Origin: Bacteroidaceae bacterium
Lineage (GTDB): Bacteria > Bacteroidota > Bacteroidia > Bacteroidales > Bacteroidaceae
Direction of reading: 5' to 3'
Length of the DNA stretch: 34,890 nucleotides
Assembly (NCBI GenBank): GCA_017408685.1
Contig: JAFQUE010000061.1
Span: 1 to 34,890 of the forward strand
Shown: positions 5,651 to 13,526 of the stretch, one piece after another
Position numbering within the stretch: the first letter of the stretch is position 1
How the letters are laid out: the number at the start of each line of letters is the position of its first letter
The notes under the pieces: generated by a model
What the model was told of the DNA's origin: nothing
Seen by the model: the letters and a program-made list of their open reading frames with translations, nothing else
The model's database searches: none
Translations under genes and position numbers: made by a program

Positions 5651-8600
5651 TTATTTTATAAGGACCTTCTTGCCATTGATAATATAAATTCCCTTGGTGG
5701 GGCTTTCTACCTCGCGGCCTTGCAAGTCATAAATCTCTTTGCTCTCTGCTCTTTGCTCTTTAACCTCGATAACTCCTGTTTCGCCGTTTGTGTAGGTGAG
5801 GGTGATGTCGATGTTCTTTGCGACGTATGCAACTTCTTCATATACAGCATTGCTCTCTTTGAATGTGTATCCCTCGAATATTGGGGTGAGCATGGAGAAC
5901 CGGTCGCCGCCTTTTACATAGCGCTCGCCGCTTGCAAGTTCTGTGCCTTCTTCGTTCACACACTTGTATGTGACAAGGAAATAGGGGTGCGGCTTGTAGC
6001 GGTAGATGATGAAGGGGTGTCCGCCGTCCCAGCCTGTGAAGGTGTTGTCGGCGTTGCCGTTCCAATAGTAGTTGTTGCTTGTGCCCTTGACGCTCCATGT
6101 GGCGGTGTTTTCGTCGAAGGTGAATATGAACTCTTCTGCGGTATCGCCGCCTGTCACTAATGAACCTCGGAGCAACTGTGGTATGTAGATACCGTAGTTG
6201 TTCATCACGGTAAAACGGTTGCCGTCGCCCTCAAAGTTCCAAACAAATCCCGGGTTTGCTTCGTTTATGCCGTTTGTGGTTGTTATGCCGTCGCCCACTT
6301 TGCCCACACTGAGGAAACCGCTACGCGCAGTCTCGTCTTTTGCATTGTATATAAGGTATGACGCTCCGCCCTCTAATTCTGTAACGGCTTCGCCAACGGC
6401 TGCAACGCCCATAATACCCTCGCAACCGTAGTAGACATCGATGATGGTGTCACGGGTTGGAACAAAGGTCTCTTCGCCTTCCCAGGTGTTGCCAAGGCCG
6501 GTGTAGAACGCCAGAACGGGGTCGGCTACAGTGTGGCTGTCGCCAATGGCGCATGGTACATCAATGGCTGTAATGAGGTTGCCGTCCATTGTGTAACAGT
6601 TGTAGGTGACATTGTAGGCGGTGCGCTTGTATGTGGCTTTGACAATCTTGTTCTCTCCGTCATCCTCAACGGTGTGCGATGTAGCCTCGTGATTGGCAAT
6701 TTGTGGAATGTCGGCTGTGAATTCCTTGCCATAGGGTACCGACCGGTAAAGTGTCTGCAACAGATTGCCGTTACTGTCAAAGCACTCGTATGTTACAAGG
6801 AACGCTTTTTCATAGACCCAGCCTGTTCCTTGCGGGTATATACCGCCCTTGTTAAGGGTGTTGGGGTTCTGGGCTGCCCGCTCTGGGATGGGGTAGAGAG
6901 CGCCGTCACCGGCCATAATGCTGAAGTCGCCGCTTCTTGTATTGTAGGTGTTGGTGAGTGTGACTCCGCTCTCGCCCAAGGCAATTGGTGCTGTGGCGCT
7001 GCTTATGTAGCGGCCTGTTGCAGCATTGCGCAGTTTGAATGTCTGTCCGTTTGCGGTTTCTGCAACTTCGGTCAGTTCCCAAAGGTCGGCACCATACTGC
7101 TGCAGGGCGGTGGTAACGGTGGCGCTGCCATTGTCATAAATGCTCCATCCCTTGAAGCGCCCGGTGTTGTTGACAATGCGGTAAGTTGTGCCCTCGGCGG
7201 GGTAACCTATCTCCAGACTGCTGCCTTGTGCGGTCACAGGGCGGAATTCCCATATGCCGCCGTTGCCGTCTGCCGGGTCACTCCACAGGTTAATCGAGTG
7301 GTTCTGTCCGGGACCTGCATAGTTGAGGCACATGCTGCCGTCGGATACCTTTTGGCTGCGTATGCTGTAGTTGTAGTTGTTGCCGTTCTGCGCGTATGCC
7401 TTGTCGCCAAGGATGAAGTCGTAGTGGCGGTTGTTTTCGTCATAGTCCCAACGACCGGTGTTGTTCTCGGCTGTGGGCGTGCCTTTTACCGAACCGCCGG
7501 GCTTTGCCTTGTTCACTATTGCCCAACGCTCGGGGTTGTCGGGGTCCTGCATGAATGCCCACAACTGGTAATTGTAACCCTCGTTCTTCTCATCCTCTAT
7601 TATTTCGCTGTTCCACAGGCGGCCGGCAGGTGCGGTGCCGGTCTTGTCGGCAATGTTCATTCCTTCACGCAACAACTGAATGCAGCGGCCGGCGCGGGCG
7701 TCGGTGGCTGTTGTCACAATGCGGTACCATGTCTGCTTTTCATCGGTCGACGGGGTGGGCATTACTTTGCTCTCTGTGCCGTTGTTGCCGTCGAGTATAT
7801 AATGGCGGCCATAGTCATAATTGTTGTAGTTAAGCAACAGCGTGTCTTTTGTTATGCGCTCCCGGAAATCGGCGAAGTCTTTCTTTGCGGCAGGTGTCCA
7901 GCCGGTCTCGGCAATAGCCATGAGACGCGGAAGGGCAAGGTACTCCAGTAGGTCATAATCCTGCACGTGTTCTGTCCAGAATGTACCCTGCACGCCAATG
8001 TAATATTTGTGCAGTTCGGTGGGGACGTTTGACGGGATGGGCACGTAGTCATATACCGCCTTCACATTGTCTGTTCCGTAACCGGCAACCTTTGGTTCGT
8101 CGGCGTCGGTGCTCTGGCGTCGGTTGATGTAGTAGGGTACCTGTGTGGTGATGATGGATTTCATGCCATACTGTGCGGCTTTCAAGGCACATGGTTGTGC
8201 ATTGCCAATCTCCCAGCACATCATTGTCCCACCTGTGCCTTTTATGAGTTCCTCGTCGGTTCCGCCGGCTGTGAGACTCTCGTTCCACATGATTACGGAG
8301 CGTTTCTTGTTGCCCTCCTTTGATGTGACATAATCAGACAGTTGGCGCACGAAGTGTGACTGCAACTGGCGTACGTTGGTGAACCCCTTTTCCTTCATCA
8401 TTGCCTGGCACTCGGCGTTGTTTTGCCAAGCACTTGTGGGTGTCTCGTCGCCACCGATGTGAATTTGGCTGTAGGGGAATACATCAATTATCTCATCCAA
8501 TACATCCTTGGCAAACTGCAATACCAAAGGGCTTGCCACGTTCAGTACATCGGCGTATACGCCGCCGTTTACCTGTACGTTGTGCGTGCCGTTGGGGTTG

Positions 8601-9466
8601 CAACTGAGTTCGGGGTATGCGGCGTTCACTGCGCATGAGTGTCCGGGGAACTCAACCTCGGGGACAACCTCTATGTGGCGTTCGGCGGCGTATGCCACAA
8701 TCTCGCGGCACTCGTCCTGTGTGTAGAAATATGGCCCGTATGGTTCGCCTGTGTAGTAACCGCCATATACGCGGTCGGTAATCCAATTGTCGCTGCGTGT
8801 GGCACCAACGGTGGTGAGCAACGGATATTTCTTGACCTCGAAACGCCAGCCCTGGTCGTCGGTGAGGTGCCAGTGGAAACGGTTCATCTTGTAGTATGAC
8901 ATCACGTCAATCATGCGCTTGATTTGTTCAAGGCCGAAGTAGTGGCGGCTCACATCGAGCATGAATCCGCGGTATTCAAAGCGCGGCGCGTCCACTATGC
9001 TCACGATTGGTAGCGTGTATTCTGTTGCAGCGGGGTCTTTGGCTTCGGCCATAACATTTGCGGGGAGCATTTTCTTTATGCTTTGGAATGCATAGTAGAA
9101 ACCGATGGGCCCGTTGGCGGCGATGGCTATGCCGCCGGCAGTGATGTCAAGGGTGTAGCCCTCGGTGCCGAGTTCTTCGTTGCCGGTGTACATTGACATT
9201 GTAATCAGTGCCTCGCCGGCGTCTTTCTTTACTTCAATATTGTAACCTGTGACATTGCCGAACAGGGTTGCAAACTTTGCGGCCTCGGCGGCATTTTCTT
9301 CGTTGAGGTTTCCCGTTGCAATGATGAAACTCTCGGGCAATGGCAGGCTGCCTGTGCCCTTTGTCATCTTCATGGGAACCGGGGTGAGGTTTATGTCGCT
9401 GTCGGCACGCATAGCCGTCGGCAGGCACAGCAACAGCGCAAGAATGGCAAGTGTAATTTTTTTCAT
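5651..9466 (-). CDS. Secreted multi-domain beta-N-acetylhexosaminidase (GH20)
   Basis: The 1271-residue protein should remove terminal GlcNAc or GalNAc from host or dietary glycans outside the cytoplasm. A signal peptide covers 1-21 (ending LPTAMRA). A GH20b-like domain spans about 25-150. The GH20 barrel runs from about 161 to 525, with 'DVSRHYFGLEQIKRMIDVM' at its start, 'FHWHLTDDQGWR' near 197-208 and the catalytic 'HIGGDET' with Asp340-Glu341. After the barrel come about 380 residues of ricin/lectin-like beta repeats. MucBP-like units follow (two near 905-1030, one near 1155-1222, each opening with a 'VTY.C' strand), and then a C-terminal sorting-like tail (IYDLQGREV ... GIYIINGKKVLIK). 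It is much longer than a standard ~550-780-residue GH20. The start lies 36 bp after the TRIC-like gene. Confidence 0.95.
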   Translation of the reverse strand: MKKITLAILALLLCLPTAMRADSDINLTPVPMKMTKGTGSLPLPESFIIATGNLNEENAAEAAKFATLFGNVTGYNIEVKKDAGEALITMSMYTGNEELGTEGYTLDITAGGIAIAANGPIGFYYAFQSIKKMLPANVMAEAKDPAATEYTLPIVSIVDAPRFEYRGFMLDVSRHYFGLEQIKRMIDVMSYYKMNRFHWHLTDDQGWRFEVKKYPLLTTVGATRSDNWITDRVYGGYYTGEPYGPYFYTQDECREIVAYAAERHIEVVPEVEFPGHSCAVNAAYPELSCNPNGTHNVQVNGGVYADVLNVASPLVLQFAKDVLDEIIDVFPYSQIHIGGDETPTSAWQNNAECQAMMKEKGFTNVRQLQSHFVRQLSDYVTSKEGNKKRSVIMWNESLTAGGTDEELIKGTGGTMMCWEIGNAQPCALKAAQYGMKSIITTQVPYYINRRQSTDADEPKVAGYGTDNVKAVYDYVPIPSNVPTELHKYYIGVQGTFWTEHVQDYDLLEYLALPRLMAIAETGWTPAAKKDFADFRERITKDTLLLNYNNYDYGRHYILDGNNGTESKVMPTPSTDEKQTWYRIVTTATDARAGRCIQLLREGMNIADKTGTAPAGRLWNSEIIEDEKNEGYNYQLWAFMQDPDNPERWAIVNKAKPGGSVKGTPTAENNTGRWDYDENNRHYDFILGDKAYAQNGNNYNYSIRSQKVSDGSMCLNYAGPGQNHSINLWSDPADGNGGIWEFRPVTAQGSSLEIGYPAEGTTYRIVNNTGRFKGWSIYDNGSATVTTALQQYGADLWELTEVAETANGQTFKLRNAATGRYISSATAPIALGESGVTLTNTYNTRSGDFSIMAGDGALYPIPERAAQNPNTLNKGGIYPQGTGWVYEKAFLVTYECFDSNGNLLQTLYRSVPYGKEFTADIPQIANHEATSHTVEDDGENKIVKATYKRTAYNVTYNCYTMDGNLITAIDVPCAIGDSHTVADPVLAFYTGLGNTWEGEETFVPTRDTIIDVYYGCEGIMGVAAVGEAVTELEGGASYLIYNAKDETARSGFLSVGKVGDGITTTNGINEANPGFVWNFEGDGNRFTVMNNYGIYIPQLLRGSLVTGGDTAEEFIFTFDENTATWSVKGTSNNYYWNGNADNTFTGWDGGHPFIIYRYKPHPYFLVTYKCVNEEGTELASGERYVKGGDRFSMLTPIFEGYTFKESNAVYEEVAYVAKNIDITLTYTNGETGVIEVKEQRAESKEIYDLQGREVESPTKGIYIINGKKVLIK

Positions 9467-9502
9467 GGTTGTGTAATTATTGGTTAGTATATGTTGTTTC
9501 TG

Positions 9503-10162
9503 TTACTTGTCCGGTTCGTCCTCGGCCTTGAGGGTGGGCAGGCATATATGGTACTTCACAGCAAGCACGCGTGTGAGGAATACGGCAACACCACATGCTA
9601 CTTGTGTAATGGGGTTTGGCATACCCAACCAACTGCATATGCCGAATACAACACCGCCCACAATGCAGGCCATTGCATAGATTTCCTTGCGGAATATGAG
9701 CGGGACTTCGTTTATGAGTACGTCGCGTATCACGCCGCCTGCAGCACCGGTCATTGTACCCATTACAATTGCAACCCAAATGGGGAGGTTGCAGTCGAGC
9801 GTCTTCTGTATGCCCACAATGGTGAAGAGGGCGAGTCCCACGGCGTCGAACACGAAGAATGTGTTGTGCATGTGTACAAGGTATTTCCTGAAGAGGATTA
9901 CCCACAGCAATGCGAGACCTGTACATGAGAGGTAGAACCCGTCGTGCATCCAGAATACCGGCACGTCGAGCATTACGTCGCGCAGTGTTCCGCCGCCAAT
10001 GGCGGTGGCGGCGCCCACCACGTAGGCTCCGAACCAGTCGAACTGCTTTGCCGAGGCAAGGCGTATACCGCTTATGGCGAATGCGAATGTTCCTATGAAA
10101 TCAATTATCTGAAGGAAGGTTATGTTGCTGAACCAGTTGAATATGGCATTGATGAGTTCCAT
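9503..10162 (-). CDS. TRIC/UPF0126 (YicG-like) cation channel family protein
   Basis: The 219-residue membrane protein has seven hydrophobic segments in two repeated halves. Each half carries the glycine signature of the family: 'AIGGGTLRDVML' (about residues 54-65) and 'GAAGGVIRDVLINEVP' (about 140-155). Prokaryotic members related to animal TRIC channels form trimers that conduct monovalent cations; a few have been proposed as small-metabolite exporters, so the physiological cargo is open. It starts at the ATG at 10160-10162, about 22 nt below a TATCTTCG -7-like box. GH20 follows after 36 bp on the same strand; the two may share a transcript without a functional link. Confidence 0.9.
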   Translation of the reverse strand: MELINAIFNWFSNITFLQIIDFIGTFAFAISGIRLASAKQFDWFGAYVVGAATAIGGGTLRDVMLDVPVFWMHDGFYLSCTGLALLWVILFRKYLVHMHNTFFVFDAVGLALFTIVGIQKTLDCNLPIWVAIVMGTMTGAAGGVIRDVLINEVPLIFRKEIYAMACIVGGVVFGICSWLGMPNPITQVACGVAVFLTRVLAVKYHICLPTLKAEDEPDK

Positions 10163-10183
10163 TTATTCTTTTGTTTGTTATTG

Positions 10184-10191
10184 CGAAGATA
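10184..10191 (-). promoter_or_regulatory. Possible -7 box for the TRIC-like gene
   Basis: The minus strand reads TATCTTCG, 21 nt before the start codon. No convincing TTTG is present at the -33 distance. Confidence 0.35.
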
Positions 10192-10251
10192 GTGATAAGA
10201 GACGGAAATTCTCTTCTTTTACTCCTTTTTAATAAAAAATATCCTTGAAGT

Positions 10252-10282
10252 TTTGCAAAATTTAGGATTGTGTATATCTTTG
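10252..10282 (+). promoter_or_regulatory. Promoter of the SPFH operon
   Basis: TTTG at 10252-10255 and TATCTTTG at 10275-10282 are separated by exactly 19 nt, a full match to the Bacteroidetes housekeeping consensus. Transcription should start near 10288-10290, inside the GATATC direct repeat. Confidence 0.75.
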
Positions 10283-10283
10283 C

Positions 10284-10305
10284 GATATCAAAATGATATC
10301 AAAAA
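10284..10305 (+). promoter_or_regulatory. Putative operator: two 11-bp direct repeats at the transcription start
   Basis: GATATCAAAAT (10284-10294) is followed directly by GATATCAAAAA (10295-10305); each begins with the palindrome GATATC. The 11-bp period places both sites on one face of the helix, as in operators for ribbon-helix-helix repressors. The operon encodes such a protein (11247-11423). Binding is inference. Confidence 0.45.
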
Positions 10306-10330
10306 GTATTAACCGATAAAACTCATTATT

Positions 10331-11236
10331 ATGGAAGAGAAAAATGTTTGTACAAAAGTTAAGGGTGAAGAGAAATTCGTGTCTCCTTCAAGCGGCTGGC
10401 TGGTTTTGTTCCTTACTTTAGTGGGGCTGATAGGCGGTGCGGCACTGCCCATTACCATGCTTGCCAACGAGGCTTCGGACCTGTGGGCCATCTGTTTCCT
10501 TATTCCGGTTGTCTCTATCGTATTCATGTGCGGTCTTTTTGTGGTGAATCCCAATGAAAGTGCTGTCGTTACGTTCTTCGGAAAGTACGTTGGAACGGTG
10601 GTTGAGAACGGTTTCTTCTTCATGAACCCTTTTACACAGAAAAAGAACGTCTCTTTGCGCGCACGCAACCTTAACGGCGAACCCATTAAGGTAAATGACC
10701 TCATGGGTAACCCCATAATGATTGGTGTGGTGCTTGTGTGGAGGGTGAAGGATACCTTCAAGGCCTCTTTTGAGGTTGACGACTACTCACGTTTTGTGGA
10801 TATACAGAGTGAGGCTGCCATCCGTAACCTTGCGGGTGCCTATCCTTATGACAACCTTGAGGACGAAGACGCTTCAATTACCCTGCGCAACGGCGGCGAG
10901 GAGGTGAACGATCTGCTCGAGAAGTCGCTTGCCGAGAGGCTTGCCATTGCCGGCATTGAGGTTATGGAAGCACGAATAAGTTACCTTGCCTATGCTCCGG
11001 AGATTGCAAGCGCCATGTTGCAGCGTCAACAGGCTACTGCGATGGTGGCTGCGCGTCACAAGATTGTGGAGGGTGCCGTGGGTATGGTACAGATGGCTCT
11101 TGAGCAGTTGAGCGAAAAGGAGATAATTGAACTTGACGAGGAGAAGAAGGCTGCAATGGTGAGCAACCTCATGGTGGTGCTAACGAGCGACAGGGCTGCT
11201 ACTCCTGTGGTAAATACAGGTTCGTTGTACCAGTAA
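10331..11236 (+). CDS. SPFH (stomatin/prohibitin/flotillin) domain membrane protein
   Basis: The 301-residue protein has two N-terminal membrane segments (about 22-44 and 52-73). An SPFH domain follows, recognisable from '[20 protein letters not shown]' (about 73-92), '[18 protein letters not shown]' and '[23 protein letters not shown]'. The C-terminal third is helical, and the end lacks the long coiled coil of flotillins. SPFH proteins assemble into membrane microdomain scaffolds and often modulate proteases; the specific role of this subfamily is unknown. It is the first gene of a three-gene operon with an Arc-type DNA-binding protein (10-bp gap) and a DUF3784 membrane protein. Confidence 0.9.
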   Translation: MEEKNVCTKVKGEEKFVSPSSGWLVLFLTLVGLIGGAALPITMLANEASDLWAICFLIPVVSIVFMCGLFVVNPNESAVVTFFGKYVGTVVENGFFFMNPFTQKKNVSLRARNLNGEPIKVNDLMGNPIMIGVVLVWRVKDTFKASFEVDDYSRFVDIQSEAAIRNLAGAYPYDNLEDEDASITLRNGGEEVNDLLEKSLAERLAIAGIEVMEARISYLAYAPEIASAMLQRQQATAMVAARHKIVEGAVGMVQMALEQLSEKEIIELDEEKKAAMVSNLMVVLTSDRAATPVVNTGSLYQ

Positions 11237-11246
11237 AACAACTGCC

Positions 11247-11423
11247 ATGGCAAAAGAGAAGAAATCTTTTGTACTACGCATAAACGGCGAAACTATGTCG
11301 GCGCTCGAGAAATGGGCTGCCGACGAGTTCCGCAGTGTCAACGGGCAGTTGGAGTATATCATAACCGACGCGTTGCGCAAGGCGGGCAGGCTGCCAAAAA
11401 ACAGTAATAGTGATAATGAATAA
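11247..11423 (+). CDS. Small Arc-type (ribbon-helix-helix) DNA-binding protein
   Basis: A 58-residue frame starts at the ATG at 11247, 10 bp after the SPFH stop. The pattern fits Arc/MetJ repressors: a short beta strand '[12 protein letters not shown]' (about 6-17), helix '[13 protein letters not shown]' (18-30), the '[16 protein letters not shown]' second helix (31-46) and a charged tail. Such proteins dimerise through the strand and bind short repeated half-sites. The nearby GATATC direct repeat at the operon start is a plausible target, which would make this an autoregulator. It might also act elsewhere or bind the SPFH partner. The family call is confident; the regulatory role is inference. 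Confidence 0.8.
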   Translation: MAKEKKSFVLRINGETMSALEKWAADEFRSVNGQLEYIITDALRKAGRLPKNSNSDNE

Positions 11424-11437
11424 AACATGATTATAGT

Positions 11438-11746
11438 ATGAACGGACATCTTGGTGAATATATAGTATCGCTTGTGTTTCTGTTGCTTGCAGTGATAGTG
11501 GCGTTCGGCAAGGGCGATTTCCTTATCTCGGGTTACAATACCGCGTCCAAGGAAAAGAGGGCAAAGTACAATATACATCGTCTGCGTTTGCTTGTCTCCT
11601 CCTTGCTCGTGATAGTGTCGGCGGGGCTTGCTGTTGCCGGATTCTTGAACTGGGGCGAGCCTGAACGCGATTATCTTGGAATTGGTATTCTTGTGCTTGC
11701 TGTAATATTTGTTGTTCTCACTTATACCTGGGCAATGAGGAAATGA
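11438..11746 (+). CDS. DUF3784 small membrane protein
   Basis: The 102-residue protein has three hydrophobic stretches (about 8-24, 50-68 and 77-97). Between the first two is the conserved cytosolic-looking loop 'GKGDFLISGYNTASKEKRAKYN' (about 24-45, split here by function: GKGDFLI, then GYNTASKEKRAKYN), the hallmark of DUF3784. The function is unknown; in Firmicutes and Bacteroidetes such proteins tend to lie beside transporters or regulators. Here it is the last gene of the SPFH operon, 14 bp after the Arc-like gene. It is followed by a simple-sequence spacer built on the word TTTAATGT. Confidence 0.85.
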   Translation: MNGHLGEYIVSLVFLLLAVIVAFGKGDFLISGYNTASKEKRAKYNIHRLRLLVSSLLVIVSAGLAVAGFLNWGEPERDYLGIGILVLAVIFVVLTYTWAMRK

Positions 11747-11749
11747 TGT

Positions 11750-11800
11750 TTTAATGTCAGATGTTTAATGTTGGGTGTGTAATGTTTAAAGTTTAATGAT
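11750..11800. repeat. Degenerate TTTAATGT tandem words
   Basis: The spacer before the PAP2 gene repeats variants of TTTAATGT/GTTTAATG four to five times at 9-13-nt spacing. A similar word occurs at 2380-2392. It is probably low-complexity intergenic sequence; I see no promoter in it. Confidence 0.5.
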
Positions 11801-11803
11801 TGA

Positions 11804-12349
11804 ATGAAACGTGTACTGTTCCTTGTTCCTGTATTGTGGGTGTCGATACTGCCGGCGATGTCACAGGGCCGTAAGGCGGTAGAGACATCGACCGACATTG
11901 CAATGTTTGCTCCGGCGGCAGTGGGCGCAGGTGCAGCCCTGATAAAAGGCGATTATAAAGGTCTGCTGCAACTTGGCGAGGCACTTGCCGTGCAGGTGGC
12001 CGTGTGTTATGGACTCAAATATACGGTTAAGAAACAGCGCCCCGATGGCAGCGACTATCATGCCTTCCCTTCGAACCACACCGGCTTTTCCTTTGCCGGT
12101 GCAACGTTCCTCATGAAACGCTATGGTTGGCAATGGGGTGTTCCGGCCTATCTGTTAAGCGGGTATGTGGCTTGGGGAAGGATATATGCCCGGCGTCATG
12201 ATGTGTGGGATGTGCTTGCCGGTGCTGCAATAGGCGTGGGAAGCGGCTTTATCTTTACAAGACCGTTTGCCAAAAAACATGACCTTGTGGTTTCTCCCAC
12301 TGTAACCGCCGAGGGGAATTGCGGAATTTACATGTCTATGAGGTTTTAA
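11804..12349 (+). CDS. PAP2-family membrane phosphatase
   Basis: The 181-residue protein has a signal-peptide-like start (MKRVLFLVPVLWVSILPAMS) and all three PAP2 motifs. K-x6-RP is at Lys72-Pro80, PSNH at 89-92, and the third motif at Gly125-Arg126 with His132 and Asp136. The two histidines and the arginine form the phospho-histidine active site. Relatives dephosphorylate undecaprenyl pyrophosphate, phosphatidylglycerol phosphate or lipid A at the outer face of the inner membrane; the substrate cannot be chosen here. It is slightly short for the family, with few membrane segments before motif 1. It lies 57 bp after DUF3784 and upstream of the nadA promoter. Confidence 0.9.
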   Translation: MKRVLFLVPVLWVSILPAMSQGRKAVETSTDIAMFAPAAVGAGAALIKGDYKGLLQLGEALAVQVAVCYGLKYTVKKQRPDGSDYHAFPSNHTGFSFAGATFLMKRYGWQWGVPAYLLSGYVAWGRIYARRHDVWDVLAGAAIGVGSGFIFTRPFAKKHDLVVSPTVTAEGNCGIYMSMRF

Positions 12350-12380
12350 CATTATAAAAGGTTATTATCATTGCTCTCCT

Positions 12381-12410
12381 TTTGTTTGAAATGATTTTTT
12401 GTTACCTTTG
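12381..12410 (+). promoter_or_regulatory. Promoter of nadA
   Basis: TTTG (12381-12384, overlapping a second TTTG at 12385) and TACCTTTG (12403-12410) are separated by 18 nt. The predicted start near 12417 gives a ~50-nt leader to the ATG at 12467. Confidence 0.65.
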
Positions 12411-12466
12411 CGCTATGTCATGTCTGGGGCTTGTGCCCTTTGTTTCAAGGTAAAAAAGATATAAAT

Positions 12467-13447
12467 ATGATAAAACAGGAATGGAAAGAGAAAGGGTACA
12501 TAAATGAACCGGTACCCGAAGGCGTTGACCTGAAGACTGAAATCCGCCGCATGTGCGAGGAAAAGAATGCCGTTGTGCTTGCGCATTATTATACCGACGG
12601 TGCAGTGCAGGATGTTGCCGACTTTGTGGGCGATAGTCTTGCGCTTGCCCAACTGGCCGAAAAGACTACTGCCGACATCATAGTCATGTGCGGCGTGCAC
12701 TTTATGGCCGAGACAAACAAGATTCTGTCTCCCGACAAGAAGGTACTCATTCCCGACTTGAATGCCGGCTGCTCGCTTGCCGAGAGTTGTCCGGCCGAGG
12801 AACTTGCGAAGTTCAAGGCAGAACATCCCGGTTACAAGGTTGTGGCGTATGTGAACACTTCGGCGGCAGTTAAGGCGCTTACCGACATTGTGGTTACGTC
12901 GACCAACGCACGCGCAGTGGTGGAGAGTTTTCCAAAGGACGAGAAGATTATATTTGCACCCGACAAGAATCTTGGCGGTTACCTGAATGCTGTAACCCAC
13001 CGTAACATGTTGCTGTGGAACGGCGGTTGCCACGTTCATGAGCAGTTCTCAATTGAAAAGATTGTAGAACTCAGGAGCGCCAATCCCAATGCAAAGGTCC
13101 TTGCTCATCCCGAGTGCAAGAGCGGGGTACTTGCGCTTGCCGACTTCATTGGTTCTACTGCGGCAATCCTTTCCTATGCGCAGAACAGTGACGCAAAGGA
13201 TTTCATTGTTGCTACCGAGAGCGGAATACTGCACGAAATGCAGAAGCGTTGTCCCGATAAGAATTTCATTCCGGTGCCGCCGATGACCGGTACATGTGCT
13301 TGCAATGAGTGTGCATTCATGCGCCTGAATACTCTTGAAAAACTGTACAACACACTCAAATACGAGTGGCCCGCAGTGGAACTCGACGAGAGGTTGCGTG
13401 AAGAGGCAAAAAAACCTATTGTGAGGATGTTGGAGTTGTCGAAATAG
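12467..13447 (+). CDS. nadA: Quinolinate synthase
   Basis: NadA condenses iminoaspartate with dihydroxyacetone phosphate to quinolinate, the second step of de novo NAD synthesis, using an oxygen-sensitive [4Fe-4S] cluster. The 326-residue protein carries 'VVLAHYYTDGAVQDVADFVGDS' near residues 36-57, 'MCGVHFMAETNKIL' with Cys75, 'GGCHVHEQF' with Cys188, and the 'TGTCACNEC' cluster with Cys277/279/282. I chose the ATG at 12467. An in-frame TTG at 12431 would add 12 unconserved residues and lies only ~14 nt from the predicted transcription start. No nadB or nadC is adjacent. It ends before a strong palindrome shared with the convergent tdh. Confidence 0.96.
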   Translation: MIKQEWKEKGYINEPVPEGVDLKTEIRRMCEEKNAVVLAHYYTDGAVQDVADFVGDSLALAQLAEKTTADIIVMCGVHFMAETNKILSPDKKVLIPDLNAGCSLAESCPAEELAKFKAEHPGYKVVAYVNTSAAVKALTDIVVTSTNARAVVESFPKDEKIIFAPDKNLGGYLNAVTHRNMLLWNGGCHVHEQFSIEKIVELRSANPNAKVLAHPECKSGVLALADFIGSTAAILSYAQNSDAKDFIVATESGILHEMQKRCPDKNFIPVPPMTGTCACNECAFMRLNTLEKLYNTLKYEWPAVELDERLREEAKKPIVRMLELSK

Positions 13448-13459
13448 TTCCCGCCTCAT

Positions 13460-13511
13460 ATATAAAAACGAGAAAAGAGATTCCGCGGAATCTCTTTTCT
13501 CGTTTTTATAT
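13460..13511. terminator. Perfect 52-nt palindrome, bidirectional terminator between nadA and tdh
   Basis: Two 26-nt arms pair perfectly about the centre at 13485/13486 (core ATTCCG/CGGAAT) with no unpaired spacer. The outer part is A-rich on the left and T-rich on the right, so either strand yields a hairpin followed by U-rich sequence. Confidence 0.85.
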
Positions 13512-13526
13512 GAAATCTATTGTCTG

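Noticed and set aside
6533-7951. Open frame of 472 codons on the plus strand opposite GH20
   Set aside because: It is antisense to a clearly functional GH20 gene, its product has a random-looking Val/Cys/Ala-rich composition and no family resemblance. Long antisense frames are a by-product of codon bias here.
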